Positions 34,487-44,800 of a DNA stretch of 64,000 nt are shown here, one piece after another. Origin of the DNA: JAJRPT01 sp965661945. Its GTDB lineage: Bacteria > Bacteroidota > Ignavibacteria > Kapaibacteriales > UBA2268. Both the position numbers and the translations under genes were made by a program. Positions within the stretch are counted from its first letter, which is position 1, and every line of letters starts with the position of its first letter. The stretch is from positions 124,001 to 188,000 of the forward strand of contig CBFIFP010000004.1 of NCBI GenBank assembly GCA_965661945.1. Reading direction: 5' to 3'. The notes under the pieces are model-generated. The model searched no databases, was not told the DNA's origin, and worked only from the letters and a program-made list of their open reading frames with translations.

Positions 34487-35910
34487 CTTACCACCACAAA
34501 ATTAAAGTTAAGCGATTGATTTGGTAGTTGACATTGTAAGTAATATGCTCCGCTTGGCAATTCTGGTAAATTGAAATTATAATTTTGTTGGTTTATTATA
34601 CCATTATAAAGTGTTCCAACTTTTGCTCCAACACTATTATAAATTTCAATATTAACAATTTGTCCGATAAACTCTTGTGAATTGAAATTTATAGTATAAT
34701 CCACTTTATTAAAATAATCAATACTTATATTGATGTTCTCAACATTTAAAGTTTGGAAATCATAGCAAGTGACAATACTATCTCTGTTGTCAAAGTCCTT
34801 TACAACAATTAGGTTTTGACAATTGTTAATTAAAAACATTCTAGAAAATTCTAAACTAATTTGTAAATTTTTTGTATTTAGAATTATATTTTTATCTTCA
34901 TAATTCAAAAATATATGATAATAATAAAACTTGTTTTGAGTATTTTCAATCCTTTCTCCAACCCTACAAAATAGATTATTATTACAAATACTACTTTCAT
35001 TATCTAAAACACTATGTAGCCCATAATCTGCAAATAAATTTATACTTTTAACTAAATTAAAATTAGGAAAGTCATAAATTTTGTATCCACTAGTAATTAA
35101 TTTAAAATTACTTAAAAATTTAGTATTTTTAGAAGTTAATGCTCCTAATTTGTCGTTACTCGTATTTTCATTTGTCATTAAAATACTCATTTCATTTAAT
35201 TCAACATTAAACATTTTAGCAGCTCCTACTGGGTCATCCCACTTTCCATCTCCATTATCCATTCCATTTAATATTAAATATTTGGAATCTGGCGATGAAC
35301 GATAGGATTTTAAATAAAAACCAGGACCAGTGAATTCACCTTCATCGGATACTCTTAATCTATTTACTTCTTCTGTGTATATAATTTTTCTTTGGTTTAT
35401 ATCATATACATAAAAGAATTCAAAACCAGGACCATCATCGAAAGAATAAGCAATCTTTCCAAATACTTTAGTCATATCTGGAGTGAAATTATAATTTAAT
35501 GATTTATTTATAAAATTGCTTTGTGATTTGTATTGACCTACATCAAAAGTAATTCTATTAATAATTTCATCAGTAAATAAATCAAAAACAAATATTGTGT
35601 CATTAACGTAAGTTTCTTCTTTATCAGGTTCATAATCACCTCTTGTAGAGAAATAATAACTATTTCCAAGTCCTGAAATATTATAACCACCTATTTCACC
35701 TTGCGGTCTTATAACATTTCTAACTAAACTTCCATCATTAGAATTTCTAATCTCCAATTTACCAGAATTATAAGTAAATAAGAGCAAATCGGAATTAGGA
35801 ATTTCCATTACATCTCTAACAACATCGTTAGGATTGTGTTCTATTTCCCACAGTTTTTGGGAAAAAACAGGGATTGCTAAAATAATTAGCAAAATTAATA
35901 TGGTTTTCAT
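34483..35910 (-). CDS. secreted beta-propeller-like protein with T9SS type A sorting domain
   Basis: This 475-residue protein has a signal peptide (1-17, ending V-F-S-Q). WD40/YVTN-like repeats follow from about 20 to 380 (for example L-L-L-F-T-Y-N-S-G-K-L-E-I-R-N-S-N-D-G-S and S-S-P-D-S-K-Y-L-I-L-N-G-M). The tail of about 70 residues has the sorting-domain strands (V-N-I-E-I-Y-N-S-V-G-A-K-V and F-N-L-P-E-L-P-S-G-A-Y-Y-L-Q). It is expected to be exported and anchored by type IX secretion. The ligand or role is unknown. It is translationally coupled to the short 34133 gene. Confidence 0.8.
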   Translation of the reverse strand: MKTILILLIILAIPVFSQKLWEIEHNPNDVVRDVMEIPNSDLLLFTYNSGKLEIRNSNDGSLVRNVIRPQGEIGGYNISGLGNSYYFSTRGDYEPDKEETYVNDTIFVFDLFTDEIINRITFDVGQYKSQSNFINKSLNYNFTPDMTKVFGKIAYSFDDGPGFEFFYVYDINQRKIIYTEEVNRLRVSDEGEFTGPGFYLKSYRSSPDSKYLILNGMDNGDGKWDDPVGAAKMFNVELNEMSILMTNENTSNDKLGALTSKNTKFLSNFKLITSGYKIYDFPNFNLVKSINLFADYGLHSVLDNESSICNNNLFCRVGERIENTQNKFYYYHIFLNYEDKNIILNTKNLQISLEFSRMFLINNCQNLIVVKDFDNRDSIVTCYDFQTLNVENINISIDYFNKVDYTINFNSQEFIGQIVNIEIYNSVGAKVGTLYNGIINQQNYNFNLPELPSGAYYLQCQLPNQSLNFNFVVVR

Positions 35911-36159
35911 TATACAACCTTTTTAAATTTATAAAAAAAATTATTTTGTTTGATAGGGTAGAAAAATAAGGATACGCAAATAAAGCGTTGTAAGGAGTTA
36001 GGGCAATATGATTGACAGAGTAAAGCATTTTAGCATACAACTCTTTTGCTTTTTGTAAAAAACTAACAGCTGAAATTACGAAATTAAATAATACAAGTCA
36101 AGTGTTTTTTTTAAAATGCAAAATTTTTTTACTAACTAATTGTATTTCTTTTTCTACTG

Positions 36160-36255
36160 GATTCTTCGGCTGCGCCTCAGAATGACGGTGGTGGGTTTGC
36201 CTCAGAATGACGGTGGTGTTTTGGGAGATTCTTCCCTTAGGTCAGAATAACAGAG
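36160..36255 (+). repeat. 25-base-spaced tandem repeat, CCTCAGAATGACGG type
   Basis: The 19-base sequence cctcagaatgacggtggtg occurs exactly at 36175-36193 and 36200-36218. A decayed copy (gattcttcccttaggtcaga, continuing ataacagagg) follows at 36226-36255. The leading gattcttcggctgcgcctca shows what an intact unit start looks like. Confidence 0.75.
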
Positions 36256-36266
36256 GAGTTTTGTTC

Positions 36267-36288
36267 ATTTCGACTTCGCTCAATGAAC
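36267..36288 (+). repeat. dispersed repeat, copy 4 (TTCGACTTCGCTCAATGA core)
   Basis: The sequence atttcgacttcgctcaatga, then ac, differs by one base from copy 1 (20986-21006) across the shared core. It ends 8 bases before the stop codon of the 36296-38200 gene. Confidence 0.7.
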
Positions 36289-36295
36289 TTGTTTA

Positions 36296-38200
36296 TTAGT
36301 TGCTTATTTCTATTATTACAGAGCGGTTAAGGGTTCTTCCGTAAGGGTGTTTGTTGTCAAAAAAGGAATTTGTGTTTAGTTCAATATTTATATTTTGCTT
36401 TGAGTTTGTTTCAAATAAATTTAGTGCAGAATTGCCTCTTTTTCTTGCTAACTCTTTGTTATATAAAGAGTCTCCTATATTATCAGTCATTGGGATGATT
36501 GTAATTTGTTTATTGTTTGCAATTGCAGATTTTACTAATTCTAACACTTCATCGTCAATTGAATTAAATTTATCTTCATCAAAATTGAAGTATCCCAAAA
36601 TATATCTGGACTTGTTTTCATTATCTATCTTATTTGTAATGATTTCCGAAGATGTTTCTTTGTAATCTAAATTTAATTTCAAAGTATCTGCCAAAGTGTT
36701 ACTTCTTATTGACAAAGGATTTGAATATGCAGTAAGTTCTTTGTTTTCAAAATCTAATTCTAACCCATTATTTAATTTATAAGAAAAATCTCTTTCAGAA
36801 TAAATTTTTGGTTTTTCATTATATATAACACTTGAAATTATTTCTTCATTAAATGTGTATTCAATTTTATAGTCAAGATTTACATCGCTTTGCAAGGTAT
36901 AATAATCATTTTCAAAATAAGTAAATTTGACAAGTTCATTGCTTTTATCATCAAAAATGAATGAAACTTTATCTTCCTCACGTTTTAGTTCTTCATATCT
37001 AAAGTTTAATTCATCAACTTCATTAAGTTTAAAGTTTATTCTATTCTGATTAATTCCGCCTTTGGTAAGCAAATCTTTAATTTTATTAATTCTATTTTCA
37101 AACAATTCTTTATCAACTAATGTAAATTTACCAGTTGAAAGAGTAATACTAACTTTTTCATTTGATTGAAGATACTTTGTTATATTATCAATAAGTGAAT
37201 TATGGGCGAGTTCGAATAATTCATTTCCATTGCTTTGCAAGAGGTCAGAAGAGTTTTCTTCAAAATAAATTATTGGCAGAATTGAATATTTCTCTTGAAT
37301 TTTTTGATGATGATAGTTTAGAATTATATTATCATTATTTTCTAATTTACTTCCGTTTGAAGTTAGATTGATTTTAAAAACTAATTCAAGTTCTTTTGGC
37401 TCTTCTGGCAATGGTAAGGTTGGAGATACAGGTGGCTTAGGAGGAATTACTGGTTTTGGTTCTGGTTCGGTAAATTTGTAATTCACTGCAATTCCAAAAT
37501 TTATATTAGAATAACTCCATTCCAAATCTGAAGCAATTGGCATTAAAGCATAATTATATGATAAATTAGGAGAAATTGAGTAGTTTCTATTTATTTGAAT
37601 ATCATATTTGATAACTACTCCTAACATTGCATTAATTTTATTGAAATTGGGAATCTCACCTTCGTATTCTTCCCTTGTTCTTAGACCATTCTCAAAAGTA
37701 AATTCGTTAGCACCAAGAGCGTTTTCTTGTTGCGAAAAATTATTAGTGATTGAGTAAGCAAGCCGAAGATTAGCACCTAATTTAATTGGTAAATTGAAAT
37801 CAAACCAAAATATATTATTGATATTAATATAATTAATAGAGTTATCAATAGGAACTTCGGAGTAAATAGGATAAAATGTATCTTCTTTTATGAAATTACC
37901 TAACAATTCTTCCCTATACAATATCACAGAATTGTTTAACAAGCCCAACTCTAATGAATAATCTGAAATTAAGTTAAATTTCTTTTCCTTGAATTTATAA
38001 TTTAATCCAATATTAAAATTTGGAGTAAAAGATTGATTAAATCCATATTCAGAATAAGAATAATTAGAAATTCCTTTAAAATTTGTAAAGTTAGCAGAAT
38101 GAATATTATAATTCATAGATGGGTTTAAGTAAACACTTACATTATCTTTACTTCTTAAATTACAAGTTATTATTAAAATTATTAAGATTATTATTTTCAT
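36296..38200 (-). CDS. outer-membrane protein with barrel-like N-terminus and two OmpA-like domains
   Basis: This 634-residue protein has a signal peptide (1-17), then barrel-like strands to about 240. A proline-rich linker (P-E-P-K-P-V-I-P-P-K-P-P) lies near 245-270. Two C-terminal regions look OmpA-like. The first (about 295-410) has I-I-Y-F-E-E-N-S-S-D-L and a long helix with R-I-N-K-I-K-D-L-L. The second (about 530-634) has F-N-F-D-E-D-K-F-N-S-I-D, A-R-K-R-G-N-S-A-L and a final R-T-L-N-R-S-V-I-I. OmpA domains bind peptidoglycan and anchor the envelope. Duplication of the domain is unusual. It lies 3 bases after the 1178-residue T9SS gene and is surely co-transcribed with it. Confidence 0.78.
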   Translation of the reverse strand: MKIIILIILIITCNLRSKDNVSVYLNPSMNYNIHSANFTNFKGISNYSYSEYGFNQSFTPNFNIGLNYKFKEKKFNLISDYSLELGLLNNSVILYREELLGNFIKEDTFYPIYSEVPIDNSINYININNIFWFDFNLPIKLGANLRLAYSITNNFSQQENALGANEFTFENGLRTREEYEGEIPNFNKINAMLGVVIKYDIQINRNYSISPNLSYNYALMPIASDLEWSYSNINFGIAVNYKFTEPEPKPVIPPKPPVSPTLPLPEEPKELELVFKINLTSNGSKLENNDNIILNYHHQKIQEKYSILPIIYFEENSSDLLQSNGNELFELAHNSLIDNITKYLQSNEKVSITLSTGKFTLVDKELFENRINKIKDLLTKGGINQNRINFKLNEVDELNFRYEELKREEDKVSFIFDDKSNELVKFTYFENDYYTLQSDVNLDYKIEYTFNEEIISSVIYNEKPKIYSERDFSYKLNNGLELDFENKELTAYSNPLSIRSNTLADTLKLNLDYKETSSEIITNKIDNENKSRYILGYFNFDEDKFNSIDDEVLELVKSAIANNKQITIIPMTDNIGDSLYNKELARKRGNSALNLFETNSKQNINIELNTNSFFDNKHPYGRTLNRSVIIEISN

Positions 38201-38203
38201 AAA

Positions 38204-41200
38204 TTATTTTATTAAAGTAACTCCTATGCTTTCAAGAAATTTTTCTTCTGAATGTAACTCAATATAGTATTTGCCATTAGAAAGTTTACTTAAATTAAAG
38301 TTTAATAAATTTTCACCTTTATTAAAATTATGTGTTTCAGTAATTATTTCTTGACCAGTTAAATCTCTAATCACAATACTACCTTTAATATTATCAGTTG
38401 CTTCGATAATGACATTAATATCTTCTTTTGAAGGATTAGGACTAACCGAAACAAAATTTAAGATATTATAAGTATGAATAACTCTTCTATCATTATGTAA
38501 GCCCTCAATTAATAGCGAACCATTAGAAAAATAATTATCAGTTGTTACTCCTAAGTAATTGATGTTTCTATCAAATACTATTGGTGTTTGGTCAGTTTCA
38601 GCAATCCCAGAAACACCTTTTATCACAAGTGCAGTATCTATCAAAGCAAAGTCTCCTCTCGCTCTTACTTCGATAACTCTTTGATTATCAACAATTGAAT
38701 TGCTAATAATTTCACCTACTCCGAATTTTGAAGTTACTTCTAAAGGAAAGAATAATCTTGGATTTAAAGAAATAGAAGCATTTAACTCTCTTATGCCAGC
38801 ATAATTTTTATTTGGAGATTCTTGGATTAAAATAGGTATTTCAACTTCTGCTGCTGCATTATCTGCAATTATATCGGGAATAGTTATAAAGTTAACCGAA
38901 CTATATGGCAATAGTACGAAGTTGTTAGCTAATGGACAAGGGTCAGCATTTACAAGTAGTCTTACTTCACCTTGATAAACTCCATCCCAGAGAAGTTCAA
39001 GCTCTATGGTTTCATTGGGTGAGATTTTATCTGGAAGATTAGAAACAAGAGAATATCCGTTATTTGGAATAAACTGAACATCTTTAAAGATTATTTCTTC
39101 ATCAAATTGATTAGTGATTGTTAATTTTCTAGTATTTTGTTCTATAATAAAAGGTAAGTAATCGTGGCTTGCAAGTAACTCAGCACCAATTCCGTCAATA
39201 GCAAGAGTTATCTCGAAGTAATACTTTTCTTGATTATTAAAGTATAATCTCAATTTAGCTGTGTTTCTACCTGCAAAAAGTGGGGAAACAGTAAAATTGA
39301 ATGATAAAACATCATTTTCTTGTAAAATAGTTGACTGAAAGTCATTTAATATAAAAATTCCATCTGAATCTATAATTTCAAAATTTGTTATATTTAAATT
39401 TACATCATCTAAATTTTGGATTAGATTTATAGTTGTTGTTAATGAGTCATTAATACATAAAGTTCCAAATTCATATTGCTCTTGGAAATATGCCACATTC
39501 CTTGGTAAACCTATACCAGAAATAGGAATTTTTATGGATTCGAAACAATTATCAGAAATAGTTAGAACATCATCTAAAACACCAATATCTTGTGGGTCAA
39601 AAATAATTCTAAATGAAATGCACTCGTTTGGTTTTAGTGTATCTCTGAATTTATCAAATATTATTTCATAGTTAGTGTTTTGCTCAAACCAATAGGTTGC
39701 AAGGTGGAAATCAACTTCTCCATCATTACATATTTGGTTTTGATAATATACAGTATCTTTAACAAATATAAATTCCTCTTTTACAAAAGTTGAATCATAA
39801 TTAACACTTGGTTTTAATATACTAAATGTTGAATCACTTATATCACTCATTGGGAACATAATTCTAAATGTAGTTAGTTCATTTGGTCCGGTTGATGATA
39901 GAGTAATTCTGTTATTATTAGTAGCAAATGAACCTGATAAAACTTCTCCGGTTACACCACCAAATCCTCTAATTGGCGTATTTTCGATAATATCCCAAAC
40001 GAACATTTGTGGCGACCATTTTGAAACAATAACTAACATTGAAGAATTGGGGTTAAAGGATAATTCTAAAGGGTCTGATGCGCCAAGTTCGAAAATATTT
40101 TGAAAAGCACCTTTATCTAAATTTACTAAATAGACATAAGCGTTTTCATTGGTTTTTTCATTAAATTTTCCAGCCAAGGCAACAAATCGTCCGTCTGGCG
40201 AAATAAATGAGCTATTAATATAAGGTGTCGCATCAATTTGTAATTCTTTGATTTTGATATTTGTATTTTTATCTATTAGATTAACATTACCAAAATAAGA
40301 CGCTGCACAAAGAAAGTTTGTATTTTTAGAAAGTGATATGGATGAAATTGGTTCTTCAAAATTTACTGAGTCAACTAATCCATCATAGTTATATTTGTAT
40401 ATAGTTTTTCTATATTTTGATAATACCCAAAAGTATCCATTTTGCTCGTCAGTTATAATTTGATTTACTGGAGAGTTATTAATTGAAATAGTTTTTTCGG
40501 GAAGAGGATTATTTATGTTATAAATCAAAATAAGGTCAGACGAGGGAGTAGAACCAAGATTTGTAACACCAACTATGAAATTCTGAGAGCTTATAAATCC
40601 TGCTCCTGAATATTCGAAGTTTGTTATTTGATTTGAAAATGAAAAGTTATTTCCAGACTCTAACTCTATTCTTCTATCTGAGTAAAGTTTGATTAAGTTA
40701 TCACTATTATTAAATTTCAGATAATCAATTCTGTTATTGCCTAAGGAAGTTTGTTGTCTTGATAAATTTTGGAAACCTTGTTGAATTCTTATAAGTCCTT
40801 CTCTTGTTGTATCAGAAGGAACTTCCCATTGAAAGGTTTGAGAATTAACGCTTCCAATTTGTTGCCAATTTCTACCGCTATCAGGGGAGAAACTTAAATT
40901 GGTTTGAAATCCTAAAGTACTTCCTTCCCAGTTTATAGGATATTCTAAACATGGTGTTATTTTTTCTCCACCATTTGGACTTAACACGTTATAAGTTTTA
41001 TCTAAATCCTCAACAGTGAGTTGTTGTTTGTTAGCAAAAAGTATTAGTTCTGCTTTTGCTCCATTATCATAGTGGACAGTAAACACATCTGAATATGGTC
41101 TTGCCTCATCAGGTGTGAATCTAAAAGTTATTAAATAATTTCCACCTGGCAACAGTGATGTTGGAGGTGGATTATTATTAATGCCTCCTAACTGTCCATC

Positions 41201-41740
41201 CCACTGGACTGAAAAATACGGCGATTTAGTTGTTATACTGTCAACCCTTGTTGAAGTAATATTGCCACCAAATATTCTATTTGTTGTGGTTGTTAGAATA
41301 ACTTGCCTTATGCGTGTACTTCCTATTGCAACATTACCAAAGTCAATTGTTTCAATTTTTGGTCCGTTTGTCTGAGCAAAAATCAACCTTGGGGTGTTAA
41401 TATTAGCAAATTCTAATGTTCTTGTTGAAATATAATTTTGATAATTACATATTAAAGTCCCTACATAATCTTTAGCATCTATTATCACAGAATAATTGGG
41501 CTTCCATTTTAATCTAAAATTATTTTGTTGAGTTATTTCAAAATCAATAATTTTCTCTGCGAAATTATATTCGATTACGAAAAAGTCATCTAAGCTTGGA
41601 ATAACTTGACTTCCAAATAAGGTTAAATTTCCTTCTGCAATAATATAATATTCTTCATCTACATAAGCATTTGTTATATTGAGATTAAGTTGAGAATATA
41701 ACGAATTTGTTAAAATTAAGATTAGAAGTAAGTATTTCAT
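38204..41740 (-). CDS. large secreted protein with choice-of-anchor-D and WD40-like repeats and T9SS tail
   Basis: This 1178-residue protein has a signal peptide (1-16, ending L-Y-S-Q). A choice-of-anchor-D (ASPM/HYDIN-like) Ig fold lies at about 130-235 (I-D-F-G-N-V-A-I-G-S-T-R). A WD40/YVTN-like propeller spans about 350-640 (S-P-D-G-R-F-V-A-L-A-G, F-N-P-N-S-S-M-L-V-I-V-S-K-W). More Ig-type domains follow from about 660 to 960. The type A sorting tail starts near 1105 (V-S-P-N-P-S-K-E-D ... L-S-K-L-S-N-G-K-Y-Y-I-E-L). Such proteins are cell-surface or secreted, and the mix of anchor-D and propeller modules is typical of Kapabacteria/Ignavibacteria. The start codon is only 17 bases after a terminator-like hairpin. 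Confidence 0.82.
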   Translation of the reverse strand: MKYLLLILILTNSLYSQLNLNITNAYVDEEYYIIAEGNLTLFGSQVIPSLDDFFVIEYNFAEKIIDFEITQQNNFRLKWKPNYSVIIDAKDYVGTLICNYQNYISTRTLEFANINTPRLIFAQTNGPKIETIDFGNVAIGSTRIRQVILTTTTNRIFGGNITSTRVDSITTKSPYFSVQWDGQLGGINNNPPPTSLLPGGNYLITFRFTPDEARPYSDVFTVHYDNGAKAELILFANKQQLTVEDLDKTYNVLSPNGGEKITPCLEYPINWEGSTLGFQTNLSFSPDSGRNWQQIGSVNSQTFQWEVPSDTTREGLIRIQQGFQNLSRQQTSLGNNRIDYLKFNNSDNLIKLYSDRRIELESGNNFSFSNQITNFEYSGAGFISSQNFIVGVTNLGSTPSSDLILIYNINNPLPEKTISINNSPVNQIITDEQNGYFWVLSKYRKTIYKYNYDGLVDSVNFEEPISSISLSKNTNFLCAASYFGNVNLIDKNTNIKIKELQIDATPYINSSFISPDGRFVALAGKFNEKTNENAYVYLVNLDKGAFQNIFELGASDPLELSFNPNSSMLVIVSKWSPQMFVWDIIENTPIRGFGGVTGEVLSGSFATNNNRITLSSTGPNELTTFRIMFPMSDISDSTFSILKPSVNYDSTFVKEEFIFVKDTVYYQNQICNDGEVDFHLATYWFEQNTNYEIIFDKFRDTLKPNECISFRIIFDPQDIGVLDDVLTISDNCFESIKIPISGIGLPRNVAYFQEQYEFGTLCINDSLTTTINLIQNLDDVNLNITNFEIIDSDGIFILNDFQSTILQENDVLSFNFTVSPLFAGRNTAKLRLYFNNQEKYYFEITLAIDGIGAELLASHDYLPFIIEQNTRKLTITNQFDEEIIFKDVQFIPNNGYSLVSNLPDKISPNETIELELLWDGVYQGEVRLLVNADPCPLANNFVLLPYSSVNFITIPDIIADNAAAEVEIPILIQESPNKNYAGIRELNASISLNPRLFFPLEVTSKFGVGEIISNSIVDNQRVIEVRARGDFALIDTALVIKGVSGIAETDQTPIVFDRNINYLGVTTDNYFSNGSLLIEGLHNDRRVIHTYNILNFVSVSPNPSKEDINVIIEATDNIKGSIVIRDLTGQEIITETHNFNKGENLLNFNLSKLSNGKYYIELHSEEKFLESIGVTLIK

Positions 41741-41756
41741 TTATTTTTTATATTAA

Positions 41757-41789
41757 AAACAAAATACACTTTAAAAGTGTATTTTGTTT
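41757..41789 (-). terminator. terminator after the DUF4175 gene, just before the next gene
   Basis: AAACAAAATACACTT (41757-41771) pairs perfectly with AAGTGTATTTTGTTT (41775-41789), a 15-bp stem with a 3-base loop. On the minus strand it is followed by TTTTTAATA. It lies 15 bases after the DUF4175 stop and 17 bases before the next start codon. Confidence 0.75.
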
Positions 41790-41804
41790 CGTTTTGTTAA
41801 GAAT

Positions 41805-44800
41805 TTATTGGTTTTTTAATTGAGTTTCTTCTTGGTTTGCTTCTTTATTTACGTCTTGAAAGTATTCTTTTATAAGAAGTTCGTAATCTTTAGAGTAACC
41901 AAGTTTAAGTTTTTTCATCATCTCTTCCATAGCTCTTTTTCTTTCAAATTCATCAAGTTGCAGACCGTCTGGAGAAACTAAATCTTTTTTATCACCACTT
42001 TCAGCTTTTCTTTTTTTAGAGAAATCTCTTTCATTTACAGATTTATAAGCCTCTAGAAGTCGAGATAATATTTTTTGTTGTCTTTCAAGAGTTTTATCTG
42101 AGATTCTACCTGACTCAACATCAGCAAGTATCTCTTTCATTTGCTCTGATACTTCTTTGAGTTCGGCAGCCATCTTTTCACCTTGTTCATTTTGGTATTT
42201 TTTCTGCTCTTCTTTAAGTTTCTCAATGGATTTTTGAGCTTCTCCAATTTGGTCTTTTAAGCGTCCTTCCATACCTTGCTTATTTTTTCCTTCGCCCTTA
42301 TCTCCACTTTGCCCGTCAGTTTTATTACCATCTTTTCCTTCTTTTCCATCTTTATTTTTACCATCTTTTCCTCCAGAAGCTCCACCTTGATTTTGCATTG
42401 CTTCTTGAAGACTTTCTTGTAGCATTTGTTGTTGAGCCGCAGCTTGTTGAATTTGTTGGGATAAAGATGGCTCTTGACCTTGTCCTGTTCCTTGTCCGGA
42501 ACCTTCGCCTTCTCCCCCACCACCGGGGTTTTGACATGCTCCAGCTTGTTGACCTTTCATATCGCTCAAAACACCTTGCATATCGTTTGATGAATTATTA
42601 AGTGATTCCATAGCATTACGTTGAGCATTTGATGAACTGTTTGTTCTTCTCTCGCTCAGTTCTTCTTCTGCTTTTTTCATTTCTTTCATAGCATTTGCCA
42701 TTTCTTTTGCAATATTTGGACTTAGTTGCATCATTTGCTGAGAGAGATTTTCCATACCTTCAGAAATATTGTTAAGTGATTGTTTTATTTGTCCTTGTTC
42801 TTTTTGTATTTCAGGTAATTGTGTAGAGTTATGGTCTAATTTCTGTAATTTTTTTCTTAATTCTTCTTGCTGCTTAGATAAATCAACCATATCGCTAATA
42901 CTTTTTTGCATTTGGTCAATTGCTTTTTGCATTTGGTTTTGTTGCATTTGTTGTTTCATTTTTTGCATTTGCTGAGCAAATTTATCTAAATTTTTCTGAG
43001 CATTTTGTTGATTTCTTTTAGCTTGTTCTTTTTTATTTTGTTTCATATTCTCGTTTGCCTGATTCATCTGCTCTTTTGTATTTTCAGGATTAAGAGATTC
43101 TAAAGATTTTTGAAATTCTTCCATTAATTGTTTATCTTCAAGTTCTTTTAAGTCTTCACCTAAATTTGCTAAATCTTTTTCTAATTTATTTACATCTTCT
43201 TTTAGTTTATCTTGTTTTTTAGATAATTCTTCTTTATTAGCGCCTTTTTTATCTAACTCATTCGATAATTTTTCTTGTTGTTTCTCCATATCTTTAGCTT
43301 TTTTTGAAAGCATATCCATTTTCTGTTCCATCTGGAGTTTTTTAAGCAATTTCATTGTGCGCTCTATTTGCTTTTTGAATTGCTCTTCATCTAATTTCAT
43401 ATTTTCTAATGCTTTTTTCATCTCTTCAGGAGACATTTTTTCAAGTTCTTCATTTATTTTCTGTGACTTTTGTTTCATCTCTTCAGTTGAAACTTCTTTC
43501 ATAAGTTCTTGTAATTCTTTATATTTTTCTAATGTTTCAGGAGATAAAACATTATTATCTTGCAACTTTTCTGTGGATTCTTCTAATTTTTGTTGCATTT
43601 CACTAAATTTATCTTTCAATTGTTCTTGTTTTTGTGCTATATCTTTAGCTTTTTTTTGTTTTTCCCAATCTAATTTCTTTTTATTAGCATCTTTTCGCAT
43701 TTCATTTTCGAGGTCTTCAATGTCTTTTTTAAGTTTTTCTGTATCTTTTACTATCTCTCCCATTTCTTTAATTACTTCCTCTTGAGTTTGCTCTGATTGA
43801 GCAAAAACTTCGTCAAGAGAGGGAAGTCTTAACGTGATGATTTGAGTTCTGCTTGATTTTGGACCGGAAACAATATCATTATCAAAGATTTCTAGATAAA
43901 ATTCATATTCATTTTCTGGTACAATATTAAGACGGTTTAAATCCCATACGTAAGGAACTTCTTGGATTAATTCATTTTTGATAATTGATACTTCAAAATT
44001 TTGAAATTTATCATCTACTTGAACATAAGAAGAAGCACTCAATCTATAGTTTAATATTAATTTAGAAAAACCATAATCATCAGAAATTTGTGTGAGAATT
44101 GGTAATATGGCTTTTTCTGAAAGTGTAATATTTTCACTAGGATTTATAAGTTTGATTTCAGGTGATTCATCGCTTAATGCAATTATTCTATATACAATTG
44201 GTTGAATACTTTTTTTTAGATTTTCATCTATAACTTCAAAATAATACTCACCATTTTCAGTTATTTTATATTCTCCTTTAGCACTGTTGCCATCTAAATT
44301 TAAAGATTTTTTTACAATATTAGTATCATTATATAACGCAGGTTTGAATATTAGCTGGGCTGATTTAAGATTTTTATTTGAAGAAATAGTAAAACTAAAT
44401 TTAGAGCCAATAAGAGCAGTTATATCTGCATTACTTTCATCAATTAAATAACTTGGTTGATTAGTATAATAAGGCAGAGATATACTTCCAGATATTTTTT
44501 TTATAATTGGTAAATCTGTTACCTCTACTTTACCAATTTTAGTTTGTGTTATTTGTTGATAATAATTTGCTTCAGCAAAAAATTCGAAGTTGTTTTTAAT
44601 TGAATTAACAATGAATGTATATTTTCCATCGATGAATTTTGAAGTAAATTCGTCGAATTCTTGCTGTCCTTTTTCTTTCATTTTAATAATTATCTCTTTT
44701 GGTAACTGACCTTTGCCAAGAATATTAATAGCTATATCTTCACCACGCAAAAAGCTGTATCTTTCATTTTCTAATTCTAAACTAAATGGTATTGCAGGGA

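Larger units (their letters stand above)
35911..36295. other. 385-base intergenic region with tandem and dispersed repeats
   Basis: I see no gene. The right half (36160-36290) is a GC-rich patch: an ATTCTTCGGCTGCGCCTCAG segment, two exact 19-base copies of cctcagaatgacggtggtg, a third degraded copy, and a TTTCGACTTCGCTCAATGAA copy ending at the OmpA-like gene's stop. Confidence 0.65.

Noticed and set aside
35828..36040. Minus-strand open frame of 70 codons overlapping the T9SS gene's start
   Set aside because: It runs out of frame through the signal peptide region of a well-supported gene and has no coding texture or export signal of its own.
42398..43785. Several Cys/Ser/Phe-rich open frames on the plus strand
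   Set aside because: They are the complement of the Lys/Glu/Gln-rich coiled coil of DUF4175. The biased composition opens the antisense frames.
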